58,738 nt of DNA. Source: Xenorhabdus eapokensis (GTDB taxonomy: Bacteria > Pseudomonadota > Gammaproteobacteria > Enterobacterales > Enterobacteriaceae). The translations under genes were made by a program, and so were the position numbers. Shown piece after piece: positions 9,309 to 20,196 of the stretch (its first letter is position 1; every line of letters starts with the position of its first letter). The stretch covers positions 246,093-304,830 of the forward strand of contig NZ_MKGQ01000002.1 in the NCBI RefSeq assembly GCF_001908105.1, written 5' to 3'. A model generated the notes under the pieces. It did no database searches. It was not told the DNA's origin and saw only the letters and a program-made list of their open reading frames with translations.

Positions 9309-10595
9309 ATGCAATCCCTGATGTTACAACCTATTTCCCATATTAATGGAACAATTAATTTGCCTGGCTCTAAAAGCGTTTCTAACCGTGCTTTGTTACT
9401 TGCTGCTTGTGCTAAGGGGACAACACGGTTAACCAATTTATTGGATAGCGATGATATCCGTTACATGCTGAATGCGCTGACTTCACTGGGTATTTCCTGT
9501 CGTTTATCTGCCGATCGTACTGTTTGTGAAGTTGATGGCATCGGAGGATGCATTACGGGTAAAAATGGATTTGAATTGTTCCTGGGGAATGCAGGTACAG
9601 CGATGAGACCATTAGCTGCAGTGCTGTGCTTAGGTGACAACAGCTTGGTATTGACCGGTGAACCTCGTATGAAAGAGCGTCCGATTGGTCACTTGGTTGA
9701 TGCATTGCGTCAAGGAGGAGCAGAAATTGATTATCTTGAACAGGAAAATTATCCACCTTTACATATCAAAGGGGGATTTTTAGGCGGAAAAGTTACCGTT
9801 GATGGTAGTGTTTCCAGCCAGTTCCTGACCGCTTTGTTGATGGCTGCTCCATTGGCAAAAAACGACACGGAAATTCGTATACAAGGTGATTTGGTTTCTA
9901 AACCTTATATTGATATTACATTGGCACTGATGAAAAGTTTTGGTGTCACGGTAGACAATGAACAATACCAGGTTTTTCACATTCAAGGCCAACAGCAATA
10001 TTTGTCTCCGGGGCAGTATCTGGTCGAAGGCGATGCTTCATCGGCATCTTATTTTTTGGCAGCGGCGGCAATTAAAGGTGGCACCGTTCGTGTCACGGGC
10101 ATTGGCAGAAATAGTCTGCAAGGAGATACCAAATTTGCCAATGTGTTGGAACAGATGGGGGCAACTATTCGTTGGGGGGATGATTTTGTTGAATGTGAAC
10201 GCGGTACATTGACAGGCATTGATATGGATATGAATGCCATACCTGATGCGGCAATGACAATTGCAACCACTGCATTGTTTGCACAGGGAGAAACTGTTAT
10301 TCGCAATATCTACAATTGGCGAGTAAAAGAAACTGATCGGCTAAATGCAATGGCAACTGAATTAAGGAAAATAGGTGCCGAAGTGGAAGAGGGTGATGAT
10401 TATATTCGAATTTCTCCGCCAGAAAAGCTCAATCATGCTGAAATTGAAACCTATAATGATCACCGAATTGCGATGTGTTTCTCATTGGTGGCTCTGTCGG
10501 AGACTCCTGTCACCATCCTTGATCCAGGCTGTACCGCAAAGACATTCCCAGATTATTTCAACCAGCTTGAAAAGCTCAGTCAGTACGCTAAATAG
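9309..10595 (+). CDS. aroA: 3-phosphoshikimate 1-carboxyvinyltransferase (EPSP synthase)
   Basis: This is the sixth step of the shikimate pathway: it joins phosphoenolpyruvate to shikimate-3-phosphate. The 428-residue product has the class I signatures: [16 protein letters not shown] near residue 19, [10 protein letters not shown] near residue 92, and [19 protein letters not shown] near residue 338. TGGAGATCC before the start is the ribosome binding site. It is the second gene of the serC-aroA operon. A weak terminator lies about 90 bp downstream. Confidence 0.98.
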   Translation: MQSLMLQPISHINGTINLPGSKSVSNRALLLAACAKGTTRLTNLLDSDDIRYMLNALTSLGISCRLSADRTVCEVDGIGGCITGKNGFELFLGNAGTAMRPLAAVLCLGDNSLVLTGEPRMKERPIGHLVDALRQGGAEIDYLEQENYPPLHIKGGFLGGKVTVDGSVSSQFLTALLMAAPLAKNDTEIRIQGDLVSKPYIDITLALMKSFGVTVDNEQYQVFHIQGQQQYLSPGQYLVEGDASSASYFLAAAAIKGGTVRVTGIGRNSLQGDTKFANVLEQMGATIRWGDDFVECERGTLTGIDMDMNAIPDAAMTIATTALFAQGETVIRNIYNWRVKETDRLNAMATELRKIGAEVEEGDDYIRISPPEKLNHAEIETYNDHRIAMCFSLVALSETPVTILDPGCTAKTFPDYFNQLEKLSQYAK

Positions 10596-10684
10596 ATGGA
10601 GAAGCAAAAGTAGGTAGGGATAGAAATAAATGGGCCTTGCCTGTTTCTCTCATTTGCTGAGCGCGTATAATAAGACAGGTTTTT

Positions 10685-10710
10685 ATTGCTTGCTAATTAA
10701 GCAATTTTTT
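10685..10710 (+). terminator. Probable terminator after serC-aroA
   Basis: ATTGCTT (10685-10691) and AAGCAAT (10699-10705) form a 7-bp stem with a 7-nt loop, followed by TTTTT at 10706-10710. The stem is short and AT-rich. A TATAAT at 10666-10671 just upstream might be the -10 of a cmk promoter, but it lacks a convincing -35. Confidence 0.45.
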
Positions 10711-10766
10711 GCATTCGGTAAATGACCTGTCTGTTATACGAATGTTATGCGAAAAGGAGGATAATG

Positions 10767-11453
10767 ATGGCGGCGATAGCTCCAGTAATAACCGTTGATG
10801 GGCCAAGTGGTGCTGGCAAGGGAACACTATGTCAGGCATTGGCGGAAGCGTTAGATTGGCAATTGCTTGATTCAGGTGCCATTTATCGTGTATTGGCACT
10901 GGCTGCCATCCATCATCAGGTGGATATCCAGTCTGAAGACGCACTGGTTCCTCTGGCAGCAAACCTGGATGTTCGTTTTGTGCCTGCAAGTGGCAAACTC
11001 CGGGTTATTCTGGAAGGCGAAGATGTCAGCAACGAAATTCGTACTGAAACCGTTGGAAATACAGCTTCACAGGCGGCGACGTTCCCACGTGTCCGTGAAG
11101 CACTCTTACGTCGGCAGAGAGCTTTCCGCATTGCCCCTGGGCTGATAGCCGATGGCCGTGATATGGGAACAGTCGTATTTCCCGACGCGCCAGTGAAAAT
11201 ATTTCTTGATGCAAGTGCGGAAGAACGCGCCCGCAGACGTATGTTGCAGTTGCAGGAGAGGGGTTTTAGTGTTAACTTTGAAAATCTTTTGTCCGAGATA
11301 CAAGAGCGGGACTTCCGTGATCGCAATCGGGCCGTTGCGCCTTTAGTGCCTGCACAAGATGCATTGATCTTGGATTCGACCAGCATGTCTATCGAAGAAG
11401 TGATTGATAAAGCACTGGCTTATGTGAGAAATGCGCTGGAAATACCCGCATAA
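10767..11453 (+). CDS. cmk: Cytidylate kinase
   Basis: This kinase phosphorylates CMP and dCMP with ATP. The P-loop GPSGAGKGT is at about residues 11-19, and the nucleotide-binding [13 protein letters not shown] stretch is near residue 129. The frame is open from 10722. The family N-terminus ([14 protein letters not shown]) and a strong AAGGAGG at 10754-10760 support the ATG at 10767, giving 228 residues; the adjacent ATG at 10764 is only 3 nt from the Shine-Dalgarno. It precedes rpsA, as in E. coli. Confidence 0.96.
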   Translation: MAAIAPVITVDGPSGAGKGTLCQALAEALDWQLLDSGAIYRVLALAAIHHQVDIQSEDALVPLAANLDVRFVPASGKLRVILEGEDVSNEIRTETVGNTASQAATFPRVREALLRRQRAFRIAPGLIADGRDMGTVVFPDAPVKIFLDASAEERARRRMLQLQERGFSVNFENLLSEIQERDFRDRNRAVAPLVPAQDALILDSTSMSIEEVIDKALAYVRNALEIPA

Positions 11454-11537
11454 TCGTTCATTTTCTCAAATACACTCTTGCAGTAGTGTATCGAGAAGAT
11501 GTATATAGAATTCTGGTGTATTGGTAGTGAAATATTC

Positions 11538-11646
11538 TGGTACACTAAAACACCTTGTAACAGGGAAAAGTTGCGAGGTATGTAAAACAACCCCATTCGG
11601 CTGGAAGCTAAATGGACGTTAATTAAAAATCTTGAAGATCATAAAC
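11538..11646 (+). promoter_or_regulatory. rpsA promoter and leader
   Basis: An extended -10 element TGG-TACACT is at 11538-11546, which would start transcription near 11553. The leader of roughly 95 nt then runs to the rpsA ATG. No canonical Shine-Dalgarno stands in front of that ATG; only GAAG at 11634-11637 is present. In E. coli the rpsA leader likewise lacks a strong Shine-Dalgarno, is folded, and is the target of S1 autoregulation. The same arrangement is inferred here. Confidence 0.5.
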
Positions 11647-13320
11647 ATGACAGAATCTTTTGCTCAACTCTTTGAAGAATCCCTACAGGCTATCGAAACT
11701 CGTCCAGGCGCCATCGTTCGTGGTGTTGTCGTTGCTATCGATAAAGACATTGTATTGGTTGACGCAGGCCTGAAATCAGAATCTGCAATTCCTGTAGAAC
11801 AATTCAAAAATGCTCAAGGTGAGCTGGAAATCCAAGTTGGCGATGAAATCGACGTAGCTTTGGATGCGGTAGAAGATGGTTTCGGTGAAACTATCCTGTC
11901 TCGTGAGAAAGCTAAACGTCACGAAGCATGGCTGATGCTGGAAAAAGCATACGAAGAAGCTGAAACTGTCACTGGTATTATCAATGGCAAAGTAAAAGGT
12001 GGCTTCACTGTAGAACTGAACGGTATCCGTGCGTTCCTGCCAGGTTCACTGGTTGACGTTCGCCCAGTTCGTGACACTGCTCACCTTGAAGGCAAAGAGC
12101 TTGAGTTCAAAGTCATCAAGCTGGATCAGAAACGTAACAACGTAGTTGTTTCTCGTCGTGCAGTTATCGAATCTGAAAACAGCGCAGAACGCGATCAACT
12201 GTTGGAAAACCTGCAAGAAGGCATGGAAGTTAAAGGTATCGTTAAGAACCTGACTGACTACGGTGCATTCGTTGATCTGGGCGGCGTTGATGGCCTGCTG
12301 CACATTACTGATATGGCTTGGAAACGTGTTAAACACCCAAGCGAAATCGTCAATGTGGGCGATGAAATCACAGTTAAAGTACTGAAATTCGACCGTGAGC
12401 GTACTCGCGTATCTCTGGGTCTGAAACAACTGGGTGAAGATCCATGGGTAGCAATCGCTAAACGTTATCCAGAAAGTACTAAACTGACTGGTCGCGTAAC
12501 TAACCTGACTGATTACGGCTGCTTCGTTGAAATCGAAGAAGGCGTTGAAGGTCTGGTACACGTTTCAGAAATGGATTGGACCAACAAGAACATCCACCCA
12601 TCCAAAGTTGTTAACGTTGGTGACGTTGTGGAAGTTATGGTTCTGGATATCGATGAAGAACGTCGTCGTATCTCCCTGGGTCTGAAACAGTGCAAAGCTA
12701 ACCCTTGGCAGCAATTTGCTGAAACGCACAACAAGAACGATCGTGTTGAAGGTAAAATTAAGTCTATCACTGACTTCGGTATCTTCATCGGTCTGGAAGG
12801 CGGCATTGATGGCTTGGTTCACCTGTCTGACATCTCCTGGAACGTTGCAGGTGAAGAAGCAGTTCGTGAATACAAGAAAGGCGACGAAATCGCTGCTGTC
12901 GTTCTGCAAGTAGATGCAGAGCGTGAGCGTATCTCTCTGGGCATCAAGCAACTGGCAGAAGATCCATTCAACAATTACCTGTCTGTAAACAAGAAAGGTG
13001 TAATTGTTACTGGTAAAGTCACTGCAGTTGACGCAAAAGGTGCTACAGTTGAATTAGCTGACGGTGTTGAAGGTTACCTGCGTGCATCAGAAGCTTCTCG
13101 TGACCGCGTTGAAGATGCAACTCAAGTTCTGAACGTTGGCGATGAAGTTGAAGCTAAATATGTTGGCGTTGATCGCAAAAACCGCGTAATCAACCTGTCT
13201 GTTCGTGCAAAAGACGAAGCTGATGAAAAAGACGCTATCGCTTCTGTGAACAAACAAGAAGATACAAACTTCGCTAACAACGCAATGGCTGAAGCTTTCA
13301 AAGCAGCTAAAGGCGAATAA
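11647..13320 (+). CDS. rpsA: 30S ribosomal protein S1
   Basis: This large mRNA-binding protein of the small subunit is needed to recruit most mRNAs. An upstream ATG in frame at 11632 exists, but the family start [12 protein letters not shown] is at 11647, giving 557 residues as in E. coli. Six S1 RNA-binding repeats are visible; the central ones carry [41 protein letters not shown] and [21 protein letters not shown]. Codon use is strongly biased, as expected for a highly expressed gene. A 14-bp hairpin separates it from ihfB. Confidence 0.98.
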   Translation: MTESFAQLFEESLQAIETRPGAIVRGVVVAIDKDIVLVDAGLKSESAIPVEQFKNAQGELEIQVGDEIDVALDAVEDGFGETILSREKAKRHEAWLMLEKAYEEAETVTGIINGKVKGGFTVELNGIRAFLPGSLVDVRPVRDTAHLEGKELEFKVIKLDQKRNNVVVSRRAVIESENSAERDQLLENLQEGMEVKGIVKNLTDYGAFVDLGGVDGLLHITDMAWKRVKHPSEIVNVGDEITVKVLKFDRERTRVSLGLKQLGEDPWVAIAKRYPESTKLTGRVTNLTDYGCFVEIEEGVEGLVHVSEMDWTNKNIHPSKVVNVGDVVEVMVLDIDEERRRISLGLKQCKANPWQQFAETHNKNDRVEGKIKSITDFGIFIGLEGGIDGLVHLSDISWNVAGEEAVREYKKGDEIAAVVLQVDAERERISLGIKQLAEDPFNNYLSVNKKGVIVTGKVTAVDAKGATVELADGVEGYLRASEASRDRVEDATQVLNVGDEVEAKYVGVDRKNRVINLSVRAKDEADEKDAIASVNKQEDTNFANNAMAEAFKAAKGE

Positions 13321-13336
13321 TCTAAGTCAATAACGG

Positions 13337-13370
13337 CGGGTAATATTCTCTATAAGGAGAATATTACCCG
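13337..13370 (+). other. Perfect 14-bp hairpin between rpsA and ihfB
   Basis: CGGGTAATATTCTC (13337-13350) and GAGAATATTACCCG (13357-13370) are exact complements around a 6-nt loop. No T-run follows, and ihfB begins 25 nt later. It may therefore be a processing or stabilising element for the rpsA message, or a leaky terminator, not a simple intrinsic terminator. Confidence 0.6.
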
Positions 13371-13394
13371 AATACGGTAGTTTAGGGAGGTACT

Positions 13395-13685
13395 ATGACC
13401 AAGTCTGAATTAATCGAAAGACTTGCAGAGCAGCAATCTCACATGCCGGCCAAAGCCGTTGAAGATGCAGTGAAAGAAATGCTTGATCATATGGCAGAAA
13501 CACTAGCCGCAGGTGAACGTATTGAAGTTCGCGGATTCGGCAGCTTTTCTCTTCACTACCGGGCTCCGCGTGTGGGCCGTAATCCAAAAACAGGTGATAA
13601 AGTGGAATTGGACGGTAAATACGTTCCTCACTTTAAACCCGGTAAAGAATTGCGTGACCGCGTGAATATCTATAGCGATAGCTAA
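13395..13685 (+). CDS. ihfB: Integration host factor subunit beta
   Basis: IhfB pairs with IhfA to bend DNA sharply at specific sites, in nucleoid structure and promoter control. The 96-residue product has the HU/IHF fold. The signature [21 protein letters not shown] spans about residues 48-68, including the intercalating proline of RNPKTG. An AGGGAGG ribosome binding site lies 4 nt before the ATG. It follows rpsA at 74 bp and is closed by a strong terminator. Confidence 0.98.
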   Translation: MTKSELIERLAEQQSHMPAKAVEDAVKEMLDHMAETLAAGERIEVRGFGSFSLHYRAPRVGRNPKTGDKVELDGKYVPHFKPGKELRDRVNIYSDS

Positions 13686-13711
13686 GATATCAGTTATTAC
13701 TTAATTAAACT

Positions 13712-13737
13712 AACGGCGCCCTAGGGTGCCGTTTTTT
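13712..13737 (+). terminator. Terminator of ihfB
   Basis: AACGGCGCCC (13712-13721) pairs with GGGTGCCGTT (13724-13733), including one G-T pair, and runs into six T at 13732-13737. It lies 26 nt after the ihfB stop. Confidence 0.85.
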
Positions 13738-13919
13738 GTGTCTCCAATTTTTGTTTCTCTGGTTTTTGTGAGAATGGACATATTTTTTTGGATCGTTTCT
13801 TCTGTTTAAAAGTTAATTTGCGAAGCGACTCCACGGTAACATTTCTCTGACTGGCAGTAAGAGCTACTGTGTAATAATCTCTCTCGTGTGAATGGAATAT
13901 CAGCACAGAGGCATAGTGG

Positions 13920-16271
13920 ATGCAGCCTATCATATTTTCTTTTTTTACTTATTTTTTCACCATGTGGCGAAAACCGATGCCACTTATCAGTCTAAATTTG
14001 GCTGCATTAGTCATTGTATTGGGAATTTTTCCCTTATTATTCCTTGCAGAGCTGCCCCAACAAAAAATTATCCCCTATCTGGTTATCATTGCATTCTGCT
14101 TACTATTTTTTCCTTATAAAATCATACGACTAATATCATTAGGATTATGGGCGTTTATTTTAGGCTGTTGGCATGGTCATCAAATATTGGCGCAAGTCGC
14201 TTATTTCAGTGAAACTTCCCGCACCGCAATGGTTATGATCGATAGTGTATCGTTGGAAAATGACACGAAGGAGGATGACAAAAAGGCACGTTATCGTATT
14301 AAGCTGATTGAGAGTGACGGAAAATATATTATTCCTGCCTTATATGCGTCAGTGTTATGGAACTCTCAAGAGTTGCTATGTGCCGGTCAGAAATGGCAGG
14401 TGACAATGAAACTCAGGCCTGTTCATGCTCAATTAAATCATGGTAGTTTTGATAGCCAACGATATTCACTTTCTATTCGCCAACCATTGAGTGGAAAAAT
14501 TATTGAAGCAAAACCACTCGATAAAAATTGTAACCTTCGACAAGATTTTATTAATAAATTATTACCAGAAATTCAGCCACTAAAACAGGCTGGTATTGCA
14601 TTAGCACTCTCGTTTGGTGAAAGGGCGTGGTTGGATAAATCCACTCGCTTGCTATTACAGCAGACAGGAATTGCCCATCTGATGGCCATCTCAGGGCTGC
14701 ATATTGCAATGGCCAGCTTATTTGGCTGGAGTTTTGCAAGAATGGCGCAATTTTTCTTTCCTGCAAAATGGATTGGGTTTCGCTTTCCATTGATCATGGG
14801 CTGGTTAACCGCAATGCTGTATGGATGGTTGTCTGGTTGGGGAATTCCAGCCGTTCGGGCAATATTGGGGCTAACCTTGTGGATTTATTTACGGTGTAAA
14901 AGCCGGCTTTGTTTTTCATGGCAATGGGCTTTATGGAGTGCCGCACTTATTTTATTTTTCGATCCTTTGGCAATACTTTCTGATAGTTTCTGGCTCTCAT
15001 TTACTGCGGTGATGGCACTGTTATTTTGGTTTTATTGGATGCCGTTGCCAGAAAAAATGCGTCAGGGTTGGCAGTGGTTATGGTTGCGCGGACTGCATAT
15101 GCAATTGGGCATGTTGTTAATGTTGTTGCCGTTGCAGCTTTTGTTATTTCAGAGCGTTAATATTGCATCATTGGTGGCTAATCTATGGGCTGTCCCGATT
15201 ATCTCTTTTTTATCTGTTCCATTGGTTATGTTGGGGATAGTTTGTATCTTTCTTCCGGTTATCCAACCATTTTTATGGCAGCTTATTGATTACAGTATTT
15301 TATTAGCTTTAGCACCTCTACCTGTCTTGGCGCATTCATGGCTTGAAACAGGGCACTATCCTATTGTCACTACGCTAGCAGGCTGGTTTTTTGTTGTGAT
15401 TTGGCGTTTAGGTTGGTGGAAATCTTATAAATGGCTATTGGGGATTTGCATTGGAATTATTGCGTGTTATTCCAAGCGTTCCAATAATAATGATTATCAA
15501 TGGCGTTTTTCAATGCTGGATGTAGGGCATGGATTAGCTGTGGTGATTGATAAGGGAGGAAAAGCGATCGTTTTTGATACAGGCAATCGCTGGGAAACGG
15601 GCAGCATGGCGGAAAAAGTTATTGAACCTTATTTACGTTGGCATCGCTTAACACCAGAGCAAATAATCCTGAGTCATGATCATTTGGATCATACAGGAGG
15701 AGTGAAATATCTCATTGAAAAGTACCCTGATAGCCAAATTAGAAGCCCTTCCTTAACTCAGGCGCATTTACCTTGTGTCCGTGGTGAACAGTGGACATGG
15801 CAGGGATTAAATTTTGCCGTTCTCTGGCCACCAGAAAAGACAGTGATTGTTGGCAATAATCAATCTTGCGTGATCCGTATTGATGATGGTCAGCACAGTC
15901 TATTGTTAACGGGAGATTTGGAAAAGCAAGGTGAATACCGTTTATCGGAACTTGAGAAAAATCATATGAATACAACAATACTGCAAGTCCCTCATCATGG
16001 GAGTAATACCTCTTCTACCTCGGTATTTATACGCAAGGTGATGCCTCAATATGCGTTGACTTCAGTTGCGCGCTATAGCCCGTGGAGACTGCCTTCCGTG
16101 AAAGTGAAACAACGCTATAAAAATGCTGGGATCAAATGGCATAGTACAGCCGTTTCTGGTCAGATAACCGGCTATTTTTATCGTGATCACATTAAGTTAG
16201 AAGGTTATCGACAACAAATAATGTCACGGTGGTATCATCAGTGGTTTGGTATTCGTGGCGATCATGAGTAG
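13920..16271 (+). CDS. comEC: ComEC/Rec2-family DNA uptake channel protein
   Basis: This is the inner-membrane channel family for single-stranded DNA entry (YcaI in E. coli). The 783-residue product has an N-terminal hydrophobic block and an OB-like segment to about residue 190. The central competence domain with many membrane helices includes HLMAISGLHIAMASLFGW near residue 250. A C-terminal metallo-beta-lactamase domain has ILSHDHLDHTGG near residue 585 and VPHHGSNTSS near residue 690. The ATG at 13920 has AGAGG 8 nt upstream; alternative starts at 13962 and 13980 lack one. The gene is intact, although the competence regulator Sxy later in the window is short. Confidence 0.92.
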   Translation: MQPIIFSFFTYFFTMWRKPMPLISLNLAALVIVLGIFPLLFLAELPQQKIIPYLVIIAFCLLFFPYKIIRLISLGLWAFILGCWHGHQILAQVAYFSETSRTAMVMIDSVSLENDTKEDDKKARYRIKLIESDGKYIIPALYASVLWNSQELLCAGQKWQVTMKLRPVHAQLNHGSFDSQRYSLSIRQPLSGKIIEAKPLDKNCNLRQDFINKLLPEIQPLKQAGIALALSFGERAWLDKSTRLLLQQTGIAHLMAISGLHIAMASLFGWSFARMAQFFFPAKWIGFRFPLIMGWLTAMLYGWLSGWGIPAVRAILGLTLWIYLRCKSRLCFSWQWALWSAALILFFDPLAILSDSFWLSFTAVMALLFWFYWMPLPEKMRQGWQWLWLRGLHMQLGMLLMLLPLQLLLFQSVNIASLVANLWAVPIISFLSVPLVMLGIVCIFLPVIQPFLWQLIDYSILLALAPLPVLAHSWLETGHYPIVTTLAGWFFVVIWRLGWWKSYKWLLGICIGIIACYSKRSNNNDYQWRFSMLDVGHGLAVVIDKGGKAIVFDTGNRWETGSMAEKVIEPYLRWHRLTPEQIILSHDHLDHTGGVKYLIEKYPDSQIRSPSLTQAHLPCVRGEQWTWQGLNFAVLWPPEKTVIVGNNQSCVIRIDDGQHSLLLTGDLEKQGEYRLSELEKNHMNTTILQVPHHGSNTSSTSVFIRKVMPQYALTSVARYSPWRLPSVKVKQRYKNAGIKWHSTAVSGQITGYFYRDHIKLEGYRQQIMSRWYHQWFGIRGDHE

Positions 16272-16309
16272 AATGATTTGCTATTTCTTTTGGTTTTGGT
16301 AACTCAATA

Positions 16310-18055
16310 ATGAATGATAAAGACCTTTCTACCTGGCAGACCTTTCGCCGATTGTGGCCGAACATCACTCCCTTTAAGGTCGGTTTGTTAGTTGCGGCGG
16401 TTGCGTTAGTTATTAATGCTGCCGGTGATACATTGATGCTTTCCTTGTTGAAGCCTTTGCTTGATGAGGGTTTTGGCAAGGCCGACATTAGCGTATTAAA
16501 GTGGATGCCACTGGTTGTTATCGGATTGATGTTGTTGCGTGGCATATCTGGTTTTGTATCAAGTTATTGTATCTCTTGGGTATCAGGCAAAGTGGTTATG
16601 CAGATGCGTCGTCGTCTGTTTAACCATATGATGGGAATGCCAGTCTCCTTCTTTGATCAGCAATCCACGGGAACTTTGCTTTCCCGTATTACATACGATT
16701 CAGAACAGGTTGCTTCCTCGTCCTCCGGCGCATTAGTGACGGTTGTCAGGGAAGGGGCATCGATTATTGGCCTGTTTATACTGATGTTCTATTACAGTTG
16801 GGAACTTTCCCTTATTTTGATTGTAATTGCACCGATAGTGGCGGGGGGTATTCGCCTTGTTTCTGTGCGCTTCCGTAATATCAGTAAAAATATGCAGAGC
16901 AGCATGGGGATGGTGACAACCAGTGCTGAACAGATGCTGAAAGGGCATAAAGAAGTTTTAATTTTTGGTGGTCAAAAAGTTGAAACTGAACGTTTCAACA
17001 AAGTCAGCAACCATATGCGCCAGCAGGGTATGAAGATGGTCTCTGCTGATTCCATTTCAGACCCGATTATCCAGCTTATTGCTTCTTTTGCACTGGCATT
17101 TATCCTGTATGCGGCCAGTTTCCCGGAAATTATGGGCGCCTTAACCGCAGGGAAAATCACGGTTGTGTTTTCATCTATGATTGCCCTGATGCGTCCGTTG
17201 AAGTCCCTGACTAACGTTAATGCCCAATTCCAACGGGGTATGGCTGCGTGCCAGACTTTATTTACTATCCTGGATATGGAGAAGGAAAAAGATGAGGGTA
17301 AACTGGAAATCAAAAAAGCAACAGGCAATATTGAGTTCCGTGAGATTACTTTCTGTTATCCAACTAAAGATCATCCGGCACTGAAAAATATTTCAATGAC
17401 GATACCGGCGGGAAAAACGATTGCATTGGTTGGGCGTTCAGGATCAGGTAAATCGACAATTGCCAATCTCCTTACTCGTTTTTATGACGTAAATGAAGGA
17501 GAGATAGTCTTAGATGGTCATGATCTGCGTGAATATACGCTGGCTTCATTGCGTAACCAAATTGCGTTAGTGTCGCAAAATGTCCATCTATTCAATGATA
17601 CAGTTGCCAATAACATTGCTTACGCCAGCGAAGGGCAATTTAGTCGTGAAGAGATAGAACGTGCGGCAGAAATGGCTTACGCAATGGATTTTATTAACAA
17701 GATGGATAATGGCCTTGATACCATGATTGGTGAAAATGGCGTTTTGCTCTCTGGGGGGCAGCGTCAGCGTATCGCGATTGCTCGTGCTTTATTGCGTGAT
17801 TCTCCGATCTTAATTTTAGATGAAGCAACTTCTGCATTGGATACGGAATCTGAACGTGCAATTCAGGCTGCATTAGATGAATTGCAGAAAAACAGAACGT
17901 CATTGGTTATTGCTCACCGTCTTTCTACTATTGAAAATGCTGATGAAATTATCGTCATTGAAGATGGGAATATCATAGAAAGGGGTAACCATGCGACTCT
18001 GTTACAACATGATGGGGCATATGCACAATTACATAGGATGCAATTTGGCCAATGA
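16310..18055 (+). CDS. msbA: Lipid A export ATP-binding/permease protein
   Basis: This homodimeric ABC exporter flips lipid A-core across the inner membrane. The 581-residue half-transporter has six membrane helices up to about residue 320. The ATPase domain has Walker [10 protein letters not shown] near residue 376, the signature LSGGQRQR near residue 481, and Walker [13 protein letters not shown] near residue 500. Its TGA overlaps the lpxK ATG by 4 nt (18052-18055), so the two are translationally coupled. It heads the msbA-lpxK-ycaR-kdsB group. Confidence 0.98.
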   Translation: MNDKDLSTWQTFRRLWPNITPFKVGLLVAAVALVINAAGDTLMLSLLKPLLDEGFGKADISVLKWMPLVVIGLMLLRGISGFVSSYCISWVSGKVVMQMRRRLFNHMMGMPVSFFDQQSTGTLLSRITYDSEQVASSSSGALVTVVREGASIIGLFILMFYYSWELSLILIVIAPIVAGGIRLVSVRFRNISKNMQSSMGMVTTSAEQMLKGHKEVLIFGGQKVETERFNKVSNHMRQQGMKMVSADSISDPIIQLIASFALAFILYAASFPEIMGALTAGKITVVFSSMIALMRPLKSLTNVNAQFQRGMAACQTLFTILDMEKEKDEGKLEIKKATGNIEFREITFCYPTKDHPALKNISMTIPAGKTIALVGRSGSGKSTIANLLTRFYDVNEGEIVLDGHDLREYTLASLRNQIALVSQNVHLFNDTVANNIAYASEGQFSREEIERAAEMAYAMDFINKMDNGLDTMIGENGVLLSGGQRQRIAIARALLRDSPILILDEATSALDTESERAIQAALDELQKNRTSLVIAHRLSTIENADEIIVIEDGNIIERGNHATLLQHDGAYAQLHRMQFGQ

Positions 18056-19047
18056 TTGAATGCATATGGTCAGGCCGTTCATGGCTTTACGTCATATTAT
18101 TACCATTATCAGCCCTGTATGGGCTGGTAAGCAGCTTGCGTCGTTTAAGCTATAAACTGGGATTGCGTCGCTCCTGGAAAGCACCGGTGCCTGTTGTTGT
18201 TGTCGGTAATTTGACGGCAGGAGGAAATGGTAAAACTCCGGTTGTCATTTGGCTGGTTGAACAGTTGCAACAAAAAGGCTATCGGGTTGGCGTTGTTTCA
18301 CGTGGTTATGGCGGCAAGTCGGAATATTACCCGCTACTCCTTACCGATGAAGTGACGACGGCACAAGCGGGAGATGAACCTGTTTTAATTCGTCGTCGTA
18401 CTGGTGCGCCTGTTGCGGTGGCGCCAAAGCGAGCCGAAGCCATTCAGTCATTATTGGCATACGTTCCGGTGGATGTCATCATTACCGATGATGGCCTCCA
18501 GCATTATGCTTTGCAGCGAGATTATGAGATTGTAGTGATTGATGGCGTCCGTCGTTTTGGCAATGGTTGCTGGTTGCCTGCCGGCCCTATGCGAGAATTG
18601 GCAGGACGCTTAAATAGTGTCAATACCATCATTGTGAATGGTGGAATACCAGAAGCTGGTGAATTACTCATGACCCTCAAAGGCAATTTGGTAATTAATT
18701 TGCTGACTGGGGAAACACGAAAAGTCTCTGATATTCCCAATAGTATTGCGATGGCTGGAATTGGTCATCCTCCGCGTTTTTTTGCAACATTGCAGCAATT
18801 GGGGGCTAATTTACAGGAAACACACGCTTTTGCTGATCATCAGGCGTACGAAAAATCTCAATTATTGGCTCTGGCAAATAGTGATCAAAATTTATTGATG
18901 ACAGAGAAAGATGCGGTTAAATGTTTCCAATTTGCGCAACCTAACTGGTGGTATTTACCTGTATACGCTGAATTTCCAGAGGAAAAAGGGCAGAAGGTAT
19001 TGGATGATATCTGTACCTTACTTCCAGAATTAAATATCCGTCAATAA
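18052..19047 (+). CDS. lpxK: Tetraacyldisaccharide 4'-kinase
   Basis: LpxK phosphorylates the 4' position of the lipid A precursor at the inner membrane, a step before MsbA export. The 331-residue product starts with a membrane-associated hydrophobic helix (residues about 10-25). It carries the P-loop variant [15 protein letters not shown] near residue 52 and the catalytic [11 protein letters not shown] stretch near residue 144. The start overlaps the msbA stop (ATGA). In E. coli ycaQ lies between lpxK and ycaR; it is absent here. Confidence 0.97.
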   Translation: MIECIWSGRSWLYVILLPLSALYGLVSSLRRLSYKLGLRRSWKAPVPVVVVGNLTAGGNGKTPVVIWLVEQLQQKGYRVGVVSRGYGGKSEYYPLLLTDEVTTAQAGDEPVLIRRRTGAPVAVAPKRAEAIQSLLAYVPVDVIITDDGLQHYALQRDYEIVVIDGVRRFGNGCWLPAGPMRELAGRLNSVNTIIVNGGIPEAGELLMTLKGNLVINLLTGETRKVSDIPNSIAMAGIGHPPRFFATLQQLGANLQETHAFADHQAYEKSQLLALANSDQNLLMTEKDAVKCFQFAQPNWWYLPVYAEFPEEKGQKVLDDICTLLPELNIRQ

Positions 19048-19175
19048 CATTGGGCTATTCTCGCCATACTAAACAAAATAAGGGAAATTAAACAAAGTAA
19101 CAAAGTTAACGGTGATACATGGCTTGTGGTATTCTGAGCCACATCAAATTTAAGACCCGTTACTTGGGGGGATAT

Positions 19176-19355
19176 ATGGATCACCGTTTACTCGAAATCA
19201 TTGCTTGTCCGCTATGTCATGGCAAACTCAGTTATGATAAAGAAAACTTTGAACTGATTTGCAAGTTTGATCGTCTCGCTTTTCCCTTCCGTGATGGCAT
19301 CCCTGTGTTGTTAGAAAATGAAGCACGTATCTTGCCTACAGAGGAAAATCAATAA
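19176..19355 (+). CDS. ycaR: YcaR, UPF0434/Trm112-like small protein
   Basis: This 59-residue protein ([18 protein letters not shown]) has a Trm112-like fold of unassigned function. The single CPLC pair near residues 11-14 resembles half of a zinc ribbon. The frame is open from 19119, but the family start is the ATG at 19176 with a GGGGGG-type ribosome binding site at 19167. It lies 3 bp upstream of kdsB and is surely cotranscribed with it. The link to LPS synthesis is by position only. Confidence 0.93.
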   Translation: MDHRLLEIIACPLCHGKLSYDKENFELICKFDRLAFPFRDGIPVLLENEARILPTEENQ

Positions 19356-19358
19356 CCC

Positions 19359-20108
19359 ATGTTTACCGTTATCATTCCGGCACGTTTTTCCTCAACCCGT
19401 TTACCTGGAAAACCATTGGCCGATATTCATGGTAAGCCAATGGTTGTGCGTGTGATGGAACGGGCTGTCCGTTCTGGTGCTAATCGGGTTATTGTAGCGA
19501 CAGATAATCAAGCCGTTTTTGATGCAGTGACTGCCGCAGGCGGTGAGGCTTGCATGACACGCGAAAGTCACCATTCAGGCACAGAGCGTTTGGCTGAGGT
19601 TATTGATAAATACCAATTTGCTGATGATGAAATTATTGTGAATGTTCAGGGTGATGAACCTCTTATCCCAGAACAGATCATCAAGCAGGTGGCCGATAAT
19701 TTGGCTGGCAGTGATGCCGGGATGGCAACGCTTGCTGTGCAGATCCAAGATGCGCAAGAGGCATTTAATCCTAATGCGGTCAAAGTTGTCATGGATTCGC
19801 AAGGTTATGCCCTCTATTTTTCTCGCGCGACTATCCCGTGGGAGCGTGATCGTTTTATGCAATCAACAGGGACTATTGGAGACCATTTTCTGCGCCATAT
19901 TGGAATTTATGCGTATCGGGCAGGGTTTATTCGGCGCTATATTCAGTGGGAACCAAGTCCATTGGAAAGTATCGAAATGCTCGAACAATTAAGGGTGCTT
20001 TGGTACGGTGAAAAAATTCATGTTGCAAAAGCACTGCAAGCGCCTGGCGCAGGTGTTGATACACCGGAAGATCTGGAAGCCGTCAGAAAAGCTTTTACTA
20101 CGTTTTGA
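19359..20108 (+). CDS. kdsB: 3-deoxy-manno-octulosonate cytidylyltransferase
   Basis: KdsB activates Kdo with CTP to CMP-Kdo for the LPS inner core. The 249-residue product has the nucleotidyltransferase signature [23 protein letters not shown] at the N-terminus, where the R and K residues bind CTP, and VQGDEPLIP near residue 96, which binds magnesium. It begins 3 bp after ycaR and is the last gene of the lipid A/Kdo group. A strong terminator separates it from convergent elyC. Confidence 0.97.
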   Translation: MFTVIIPARFSSTRLPGKPLADIHGKPMVVRVMERAVRSGANRVIVATDNQAVFDAVTAAGGEACMTRESHHSGTERLAEVIDKYQFADDEIIVNVQGDEPLIPEQIIKQVADNLAGSDAGMATLAVQIQDAQEAFNPNAVKVVMDSQGYALYFSRATIPWERDRFMQSTGTIGDHFLRHIGIYAYRAGFIRRYIQWEPSPLESIEMLEQLRVLWYGEKIHVAKALQAPGAGVDTPEDLEAVRKAFTTF

Positions 20109-20150
20109 TTTTCTTACTCTGATATGACTATCAATCGGGTATGATTTAAC

Positions 20151-20189
20151 AGAGAATGCGGTAACGTTAATACCACATTCTCTTTTTTT
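20151..20189 (+). terminator. Terminator between kdsB and elyC
   Basis: AGAGAATG (20151-20158) and CATTCTCT (20176-20183), extended inward by GGTA/TACC across one mismatch, form a stem with a 7-nt loop. A T-run to 20189 follows on the plus strand, so it serves kdsB. Confidence 0.8.
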
Positions 20190-20196
20190 CTTCTCG

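Noticed and set aside
10916..11386. 156-codon open frame on the minus strand inside cmk
   Set aside because: It is fully antisense to cmk, serine/arginine-rich low-complexity translation, no family recognised.
12046..12561. 171-codon open frame on the minus strand inside rpsA
   Set aside because: It is antisense to the conserved S1 repeats; strongly biased codons in rpsA leave few stops on the other strand. No start signals or homology seen.
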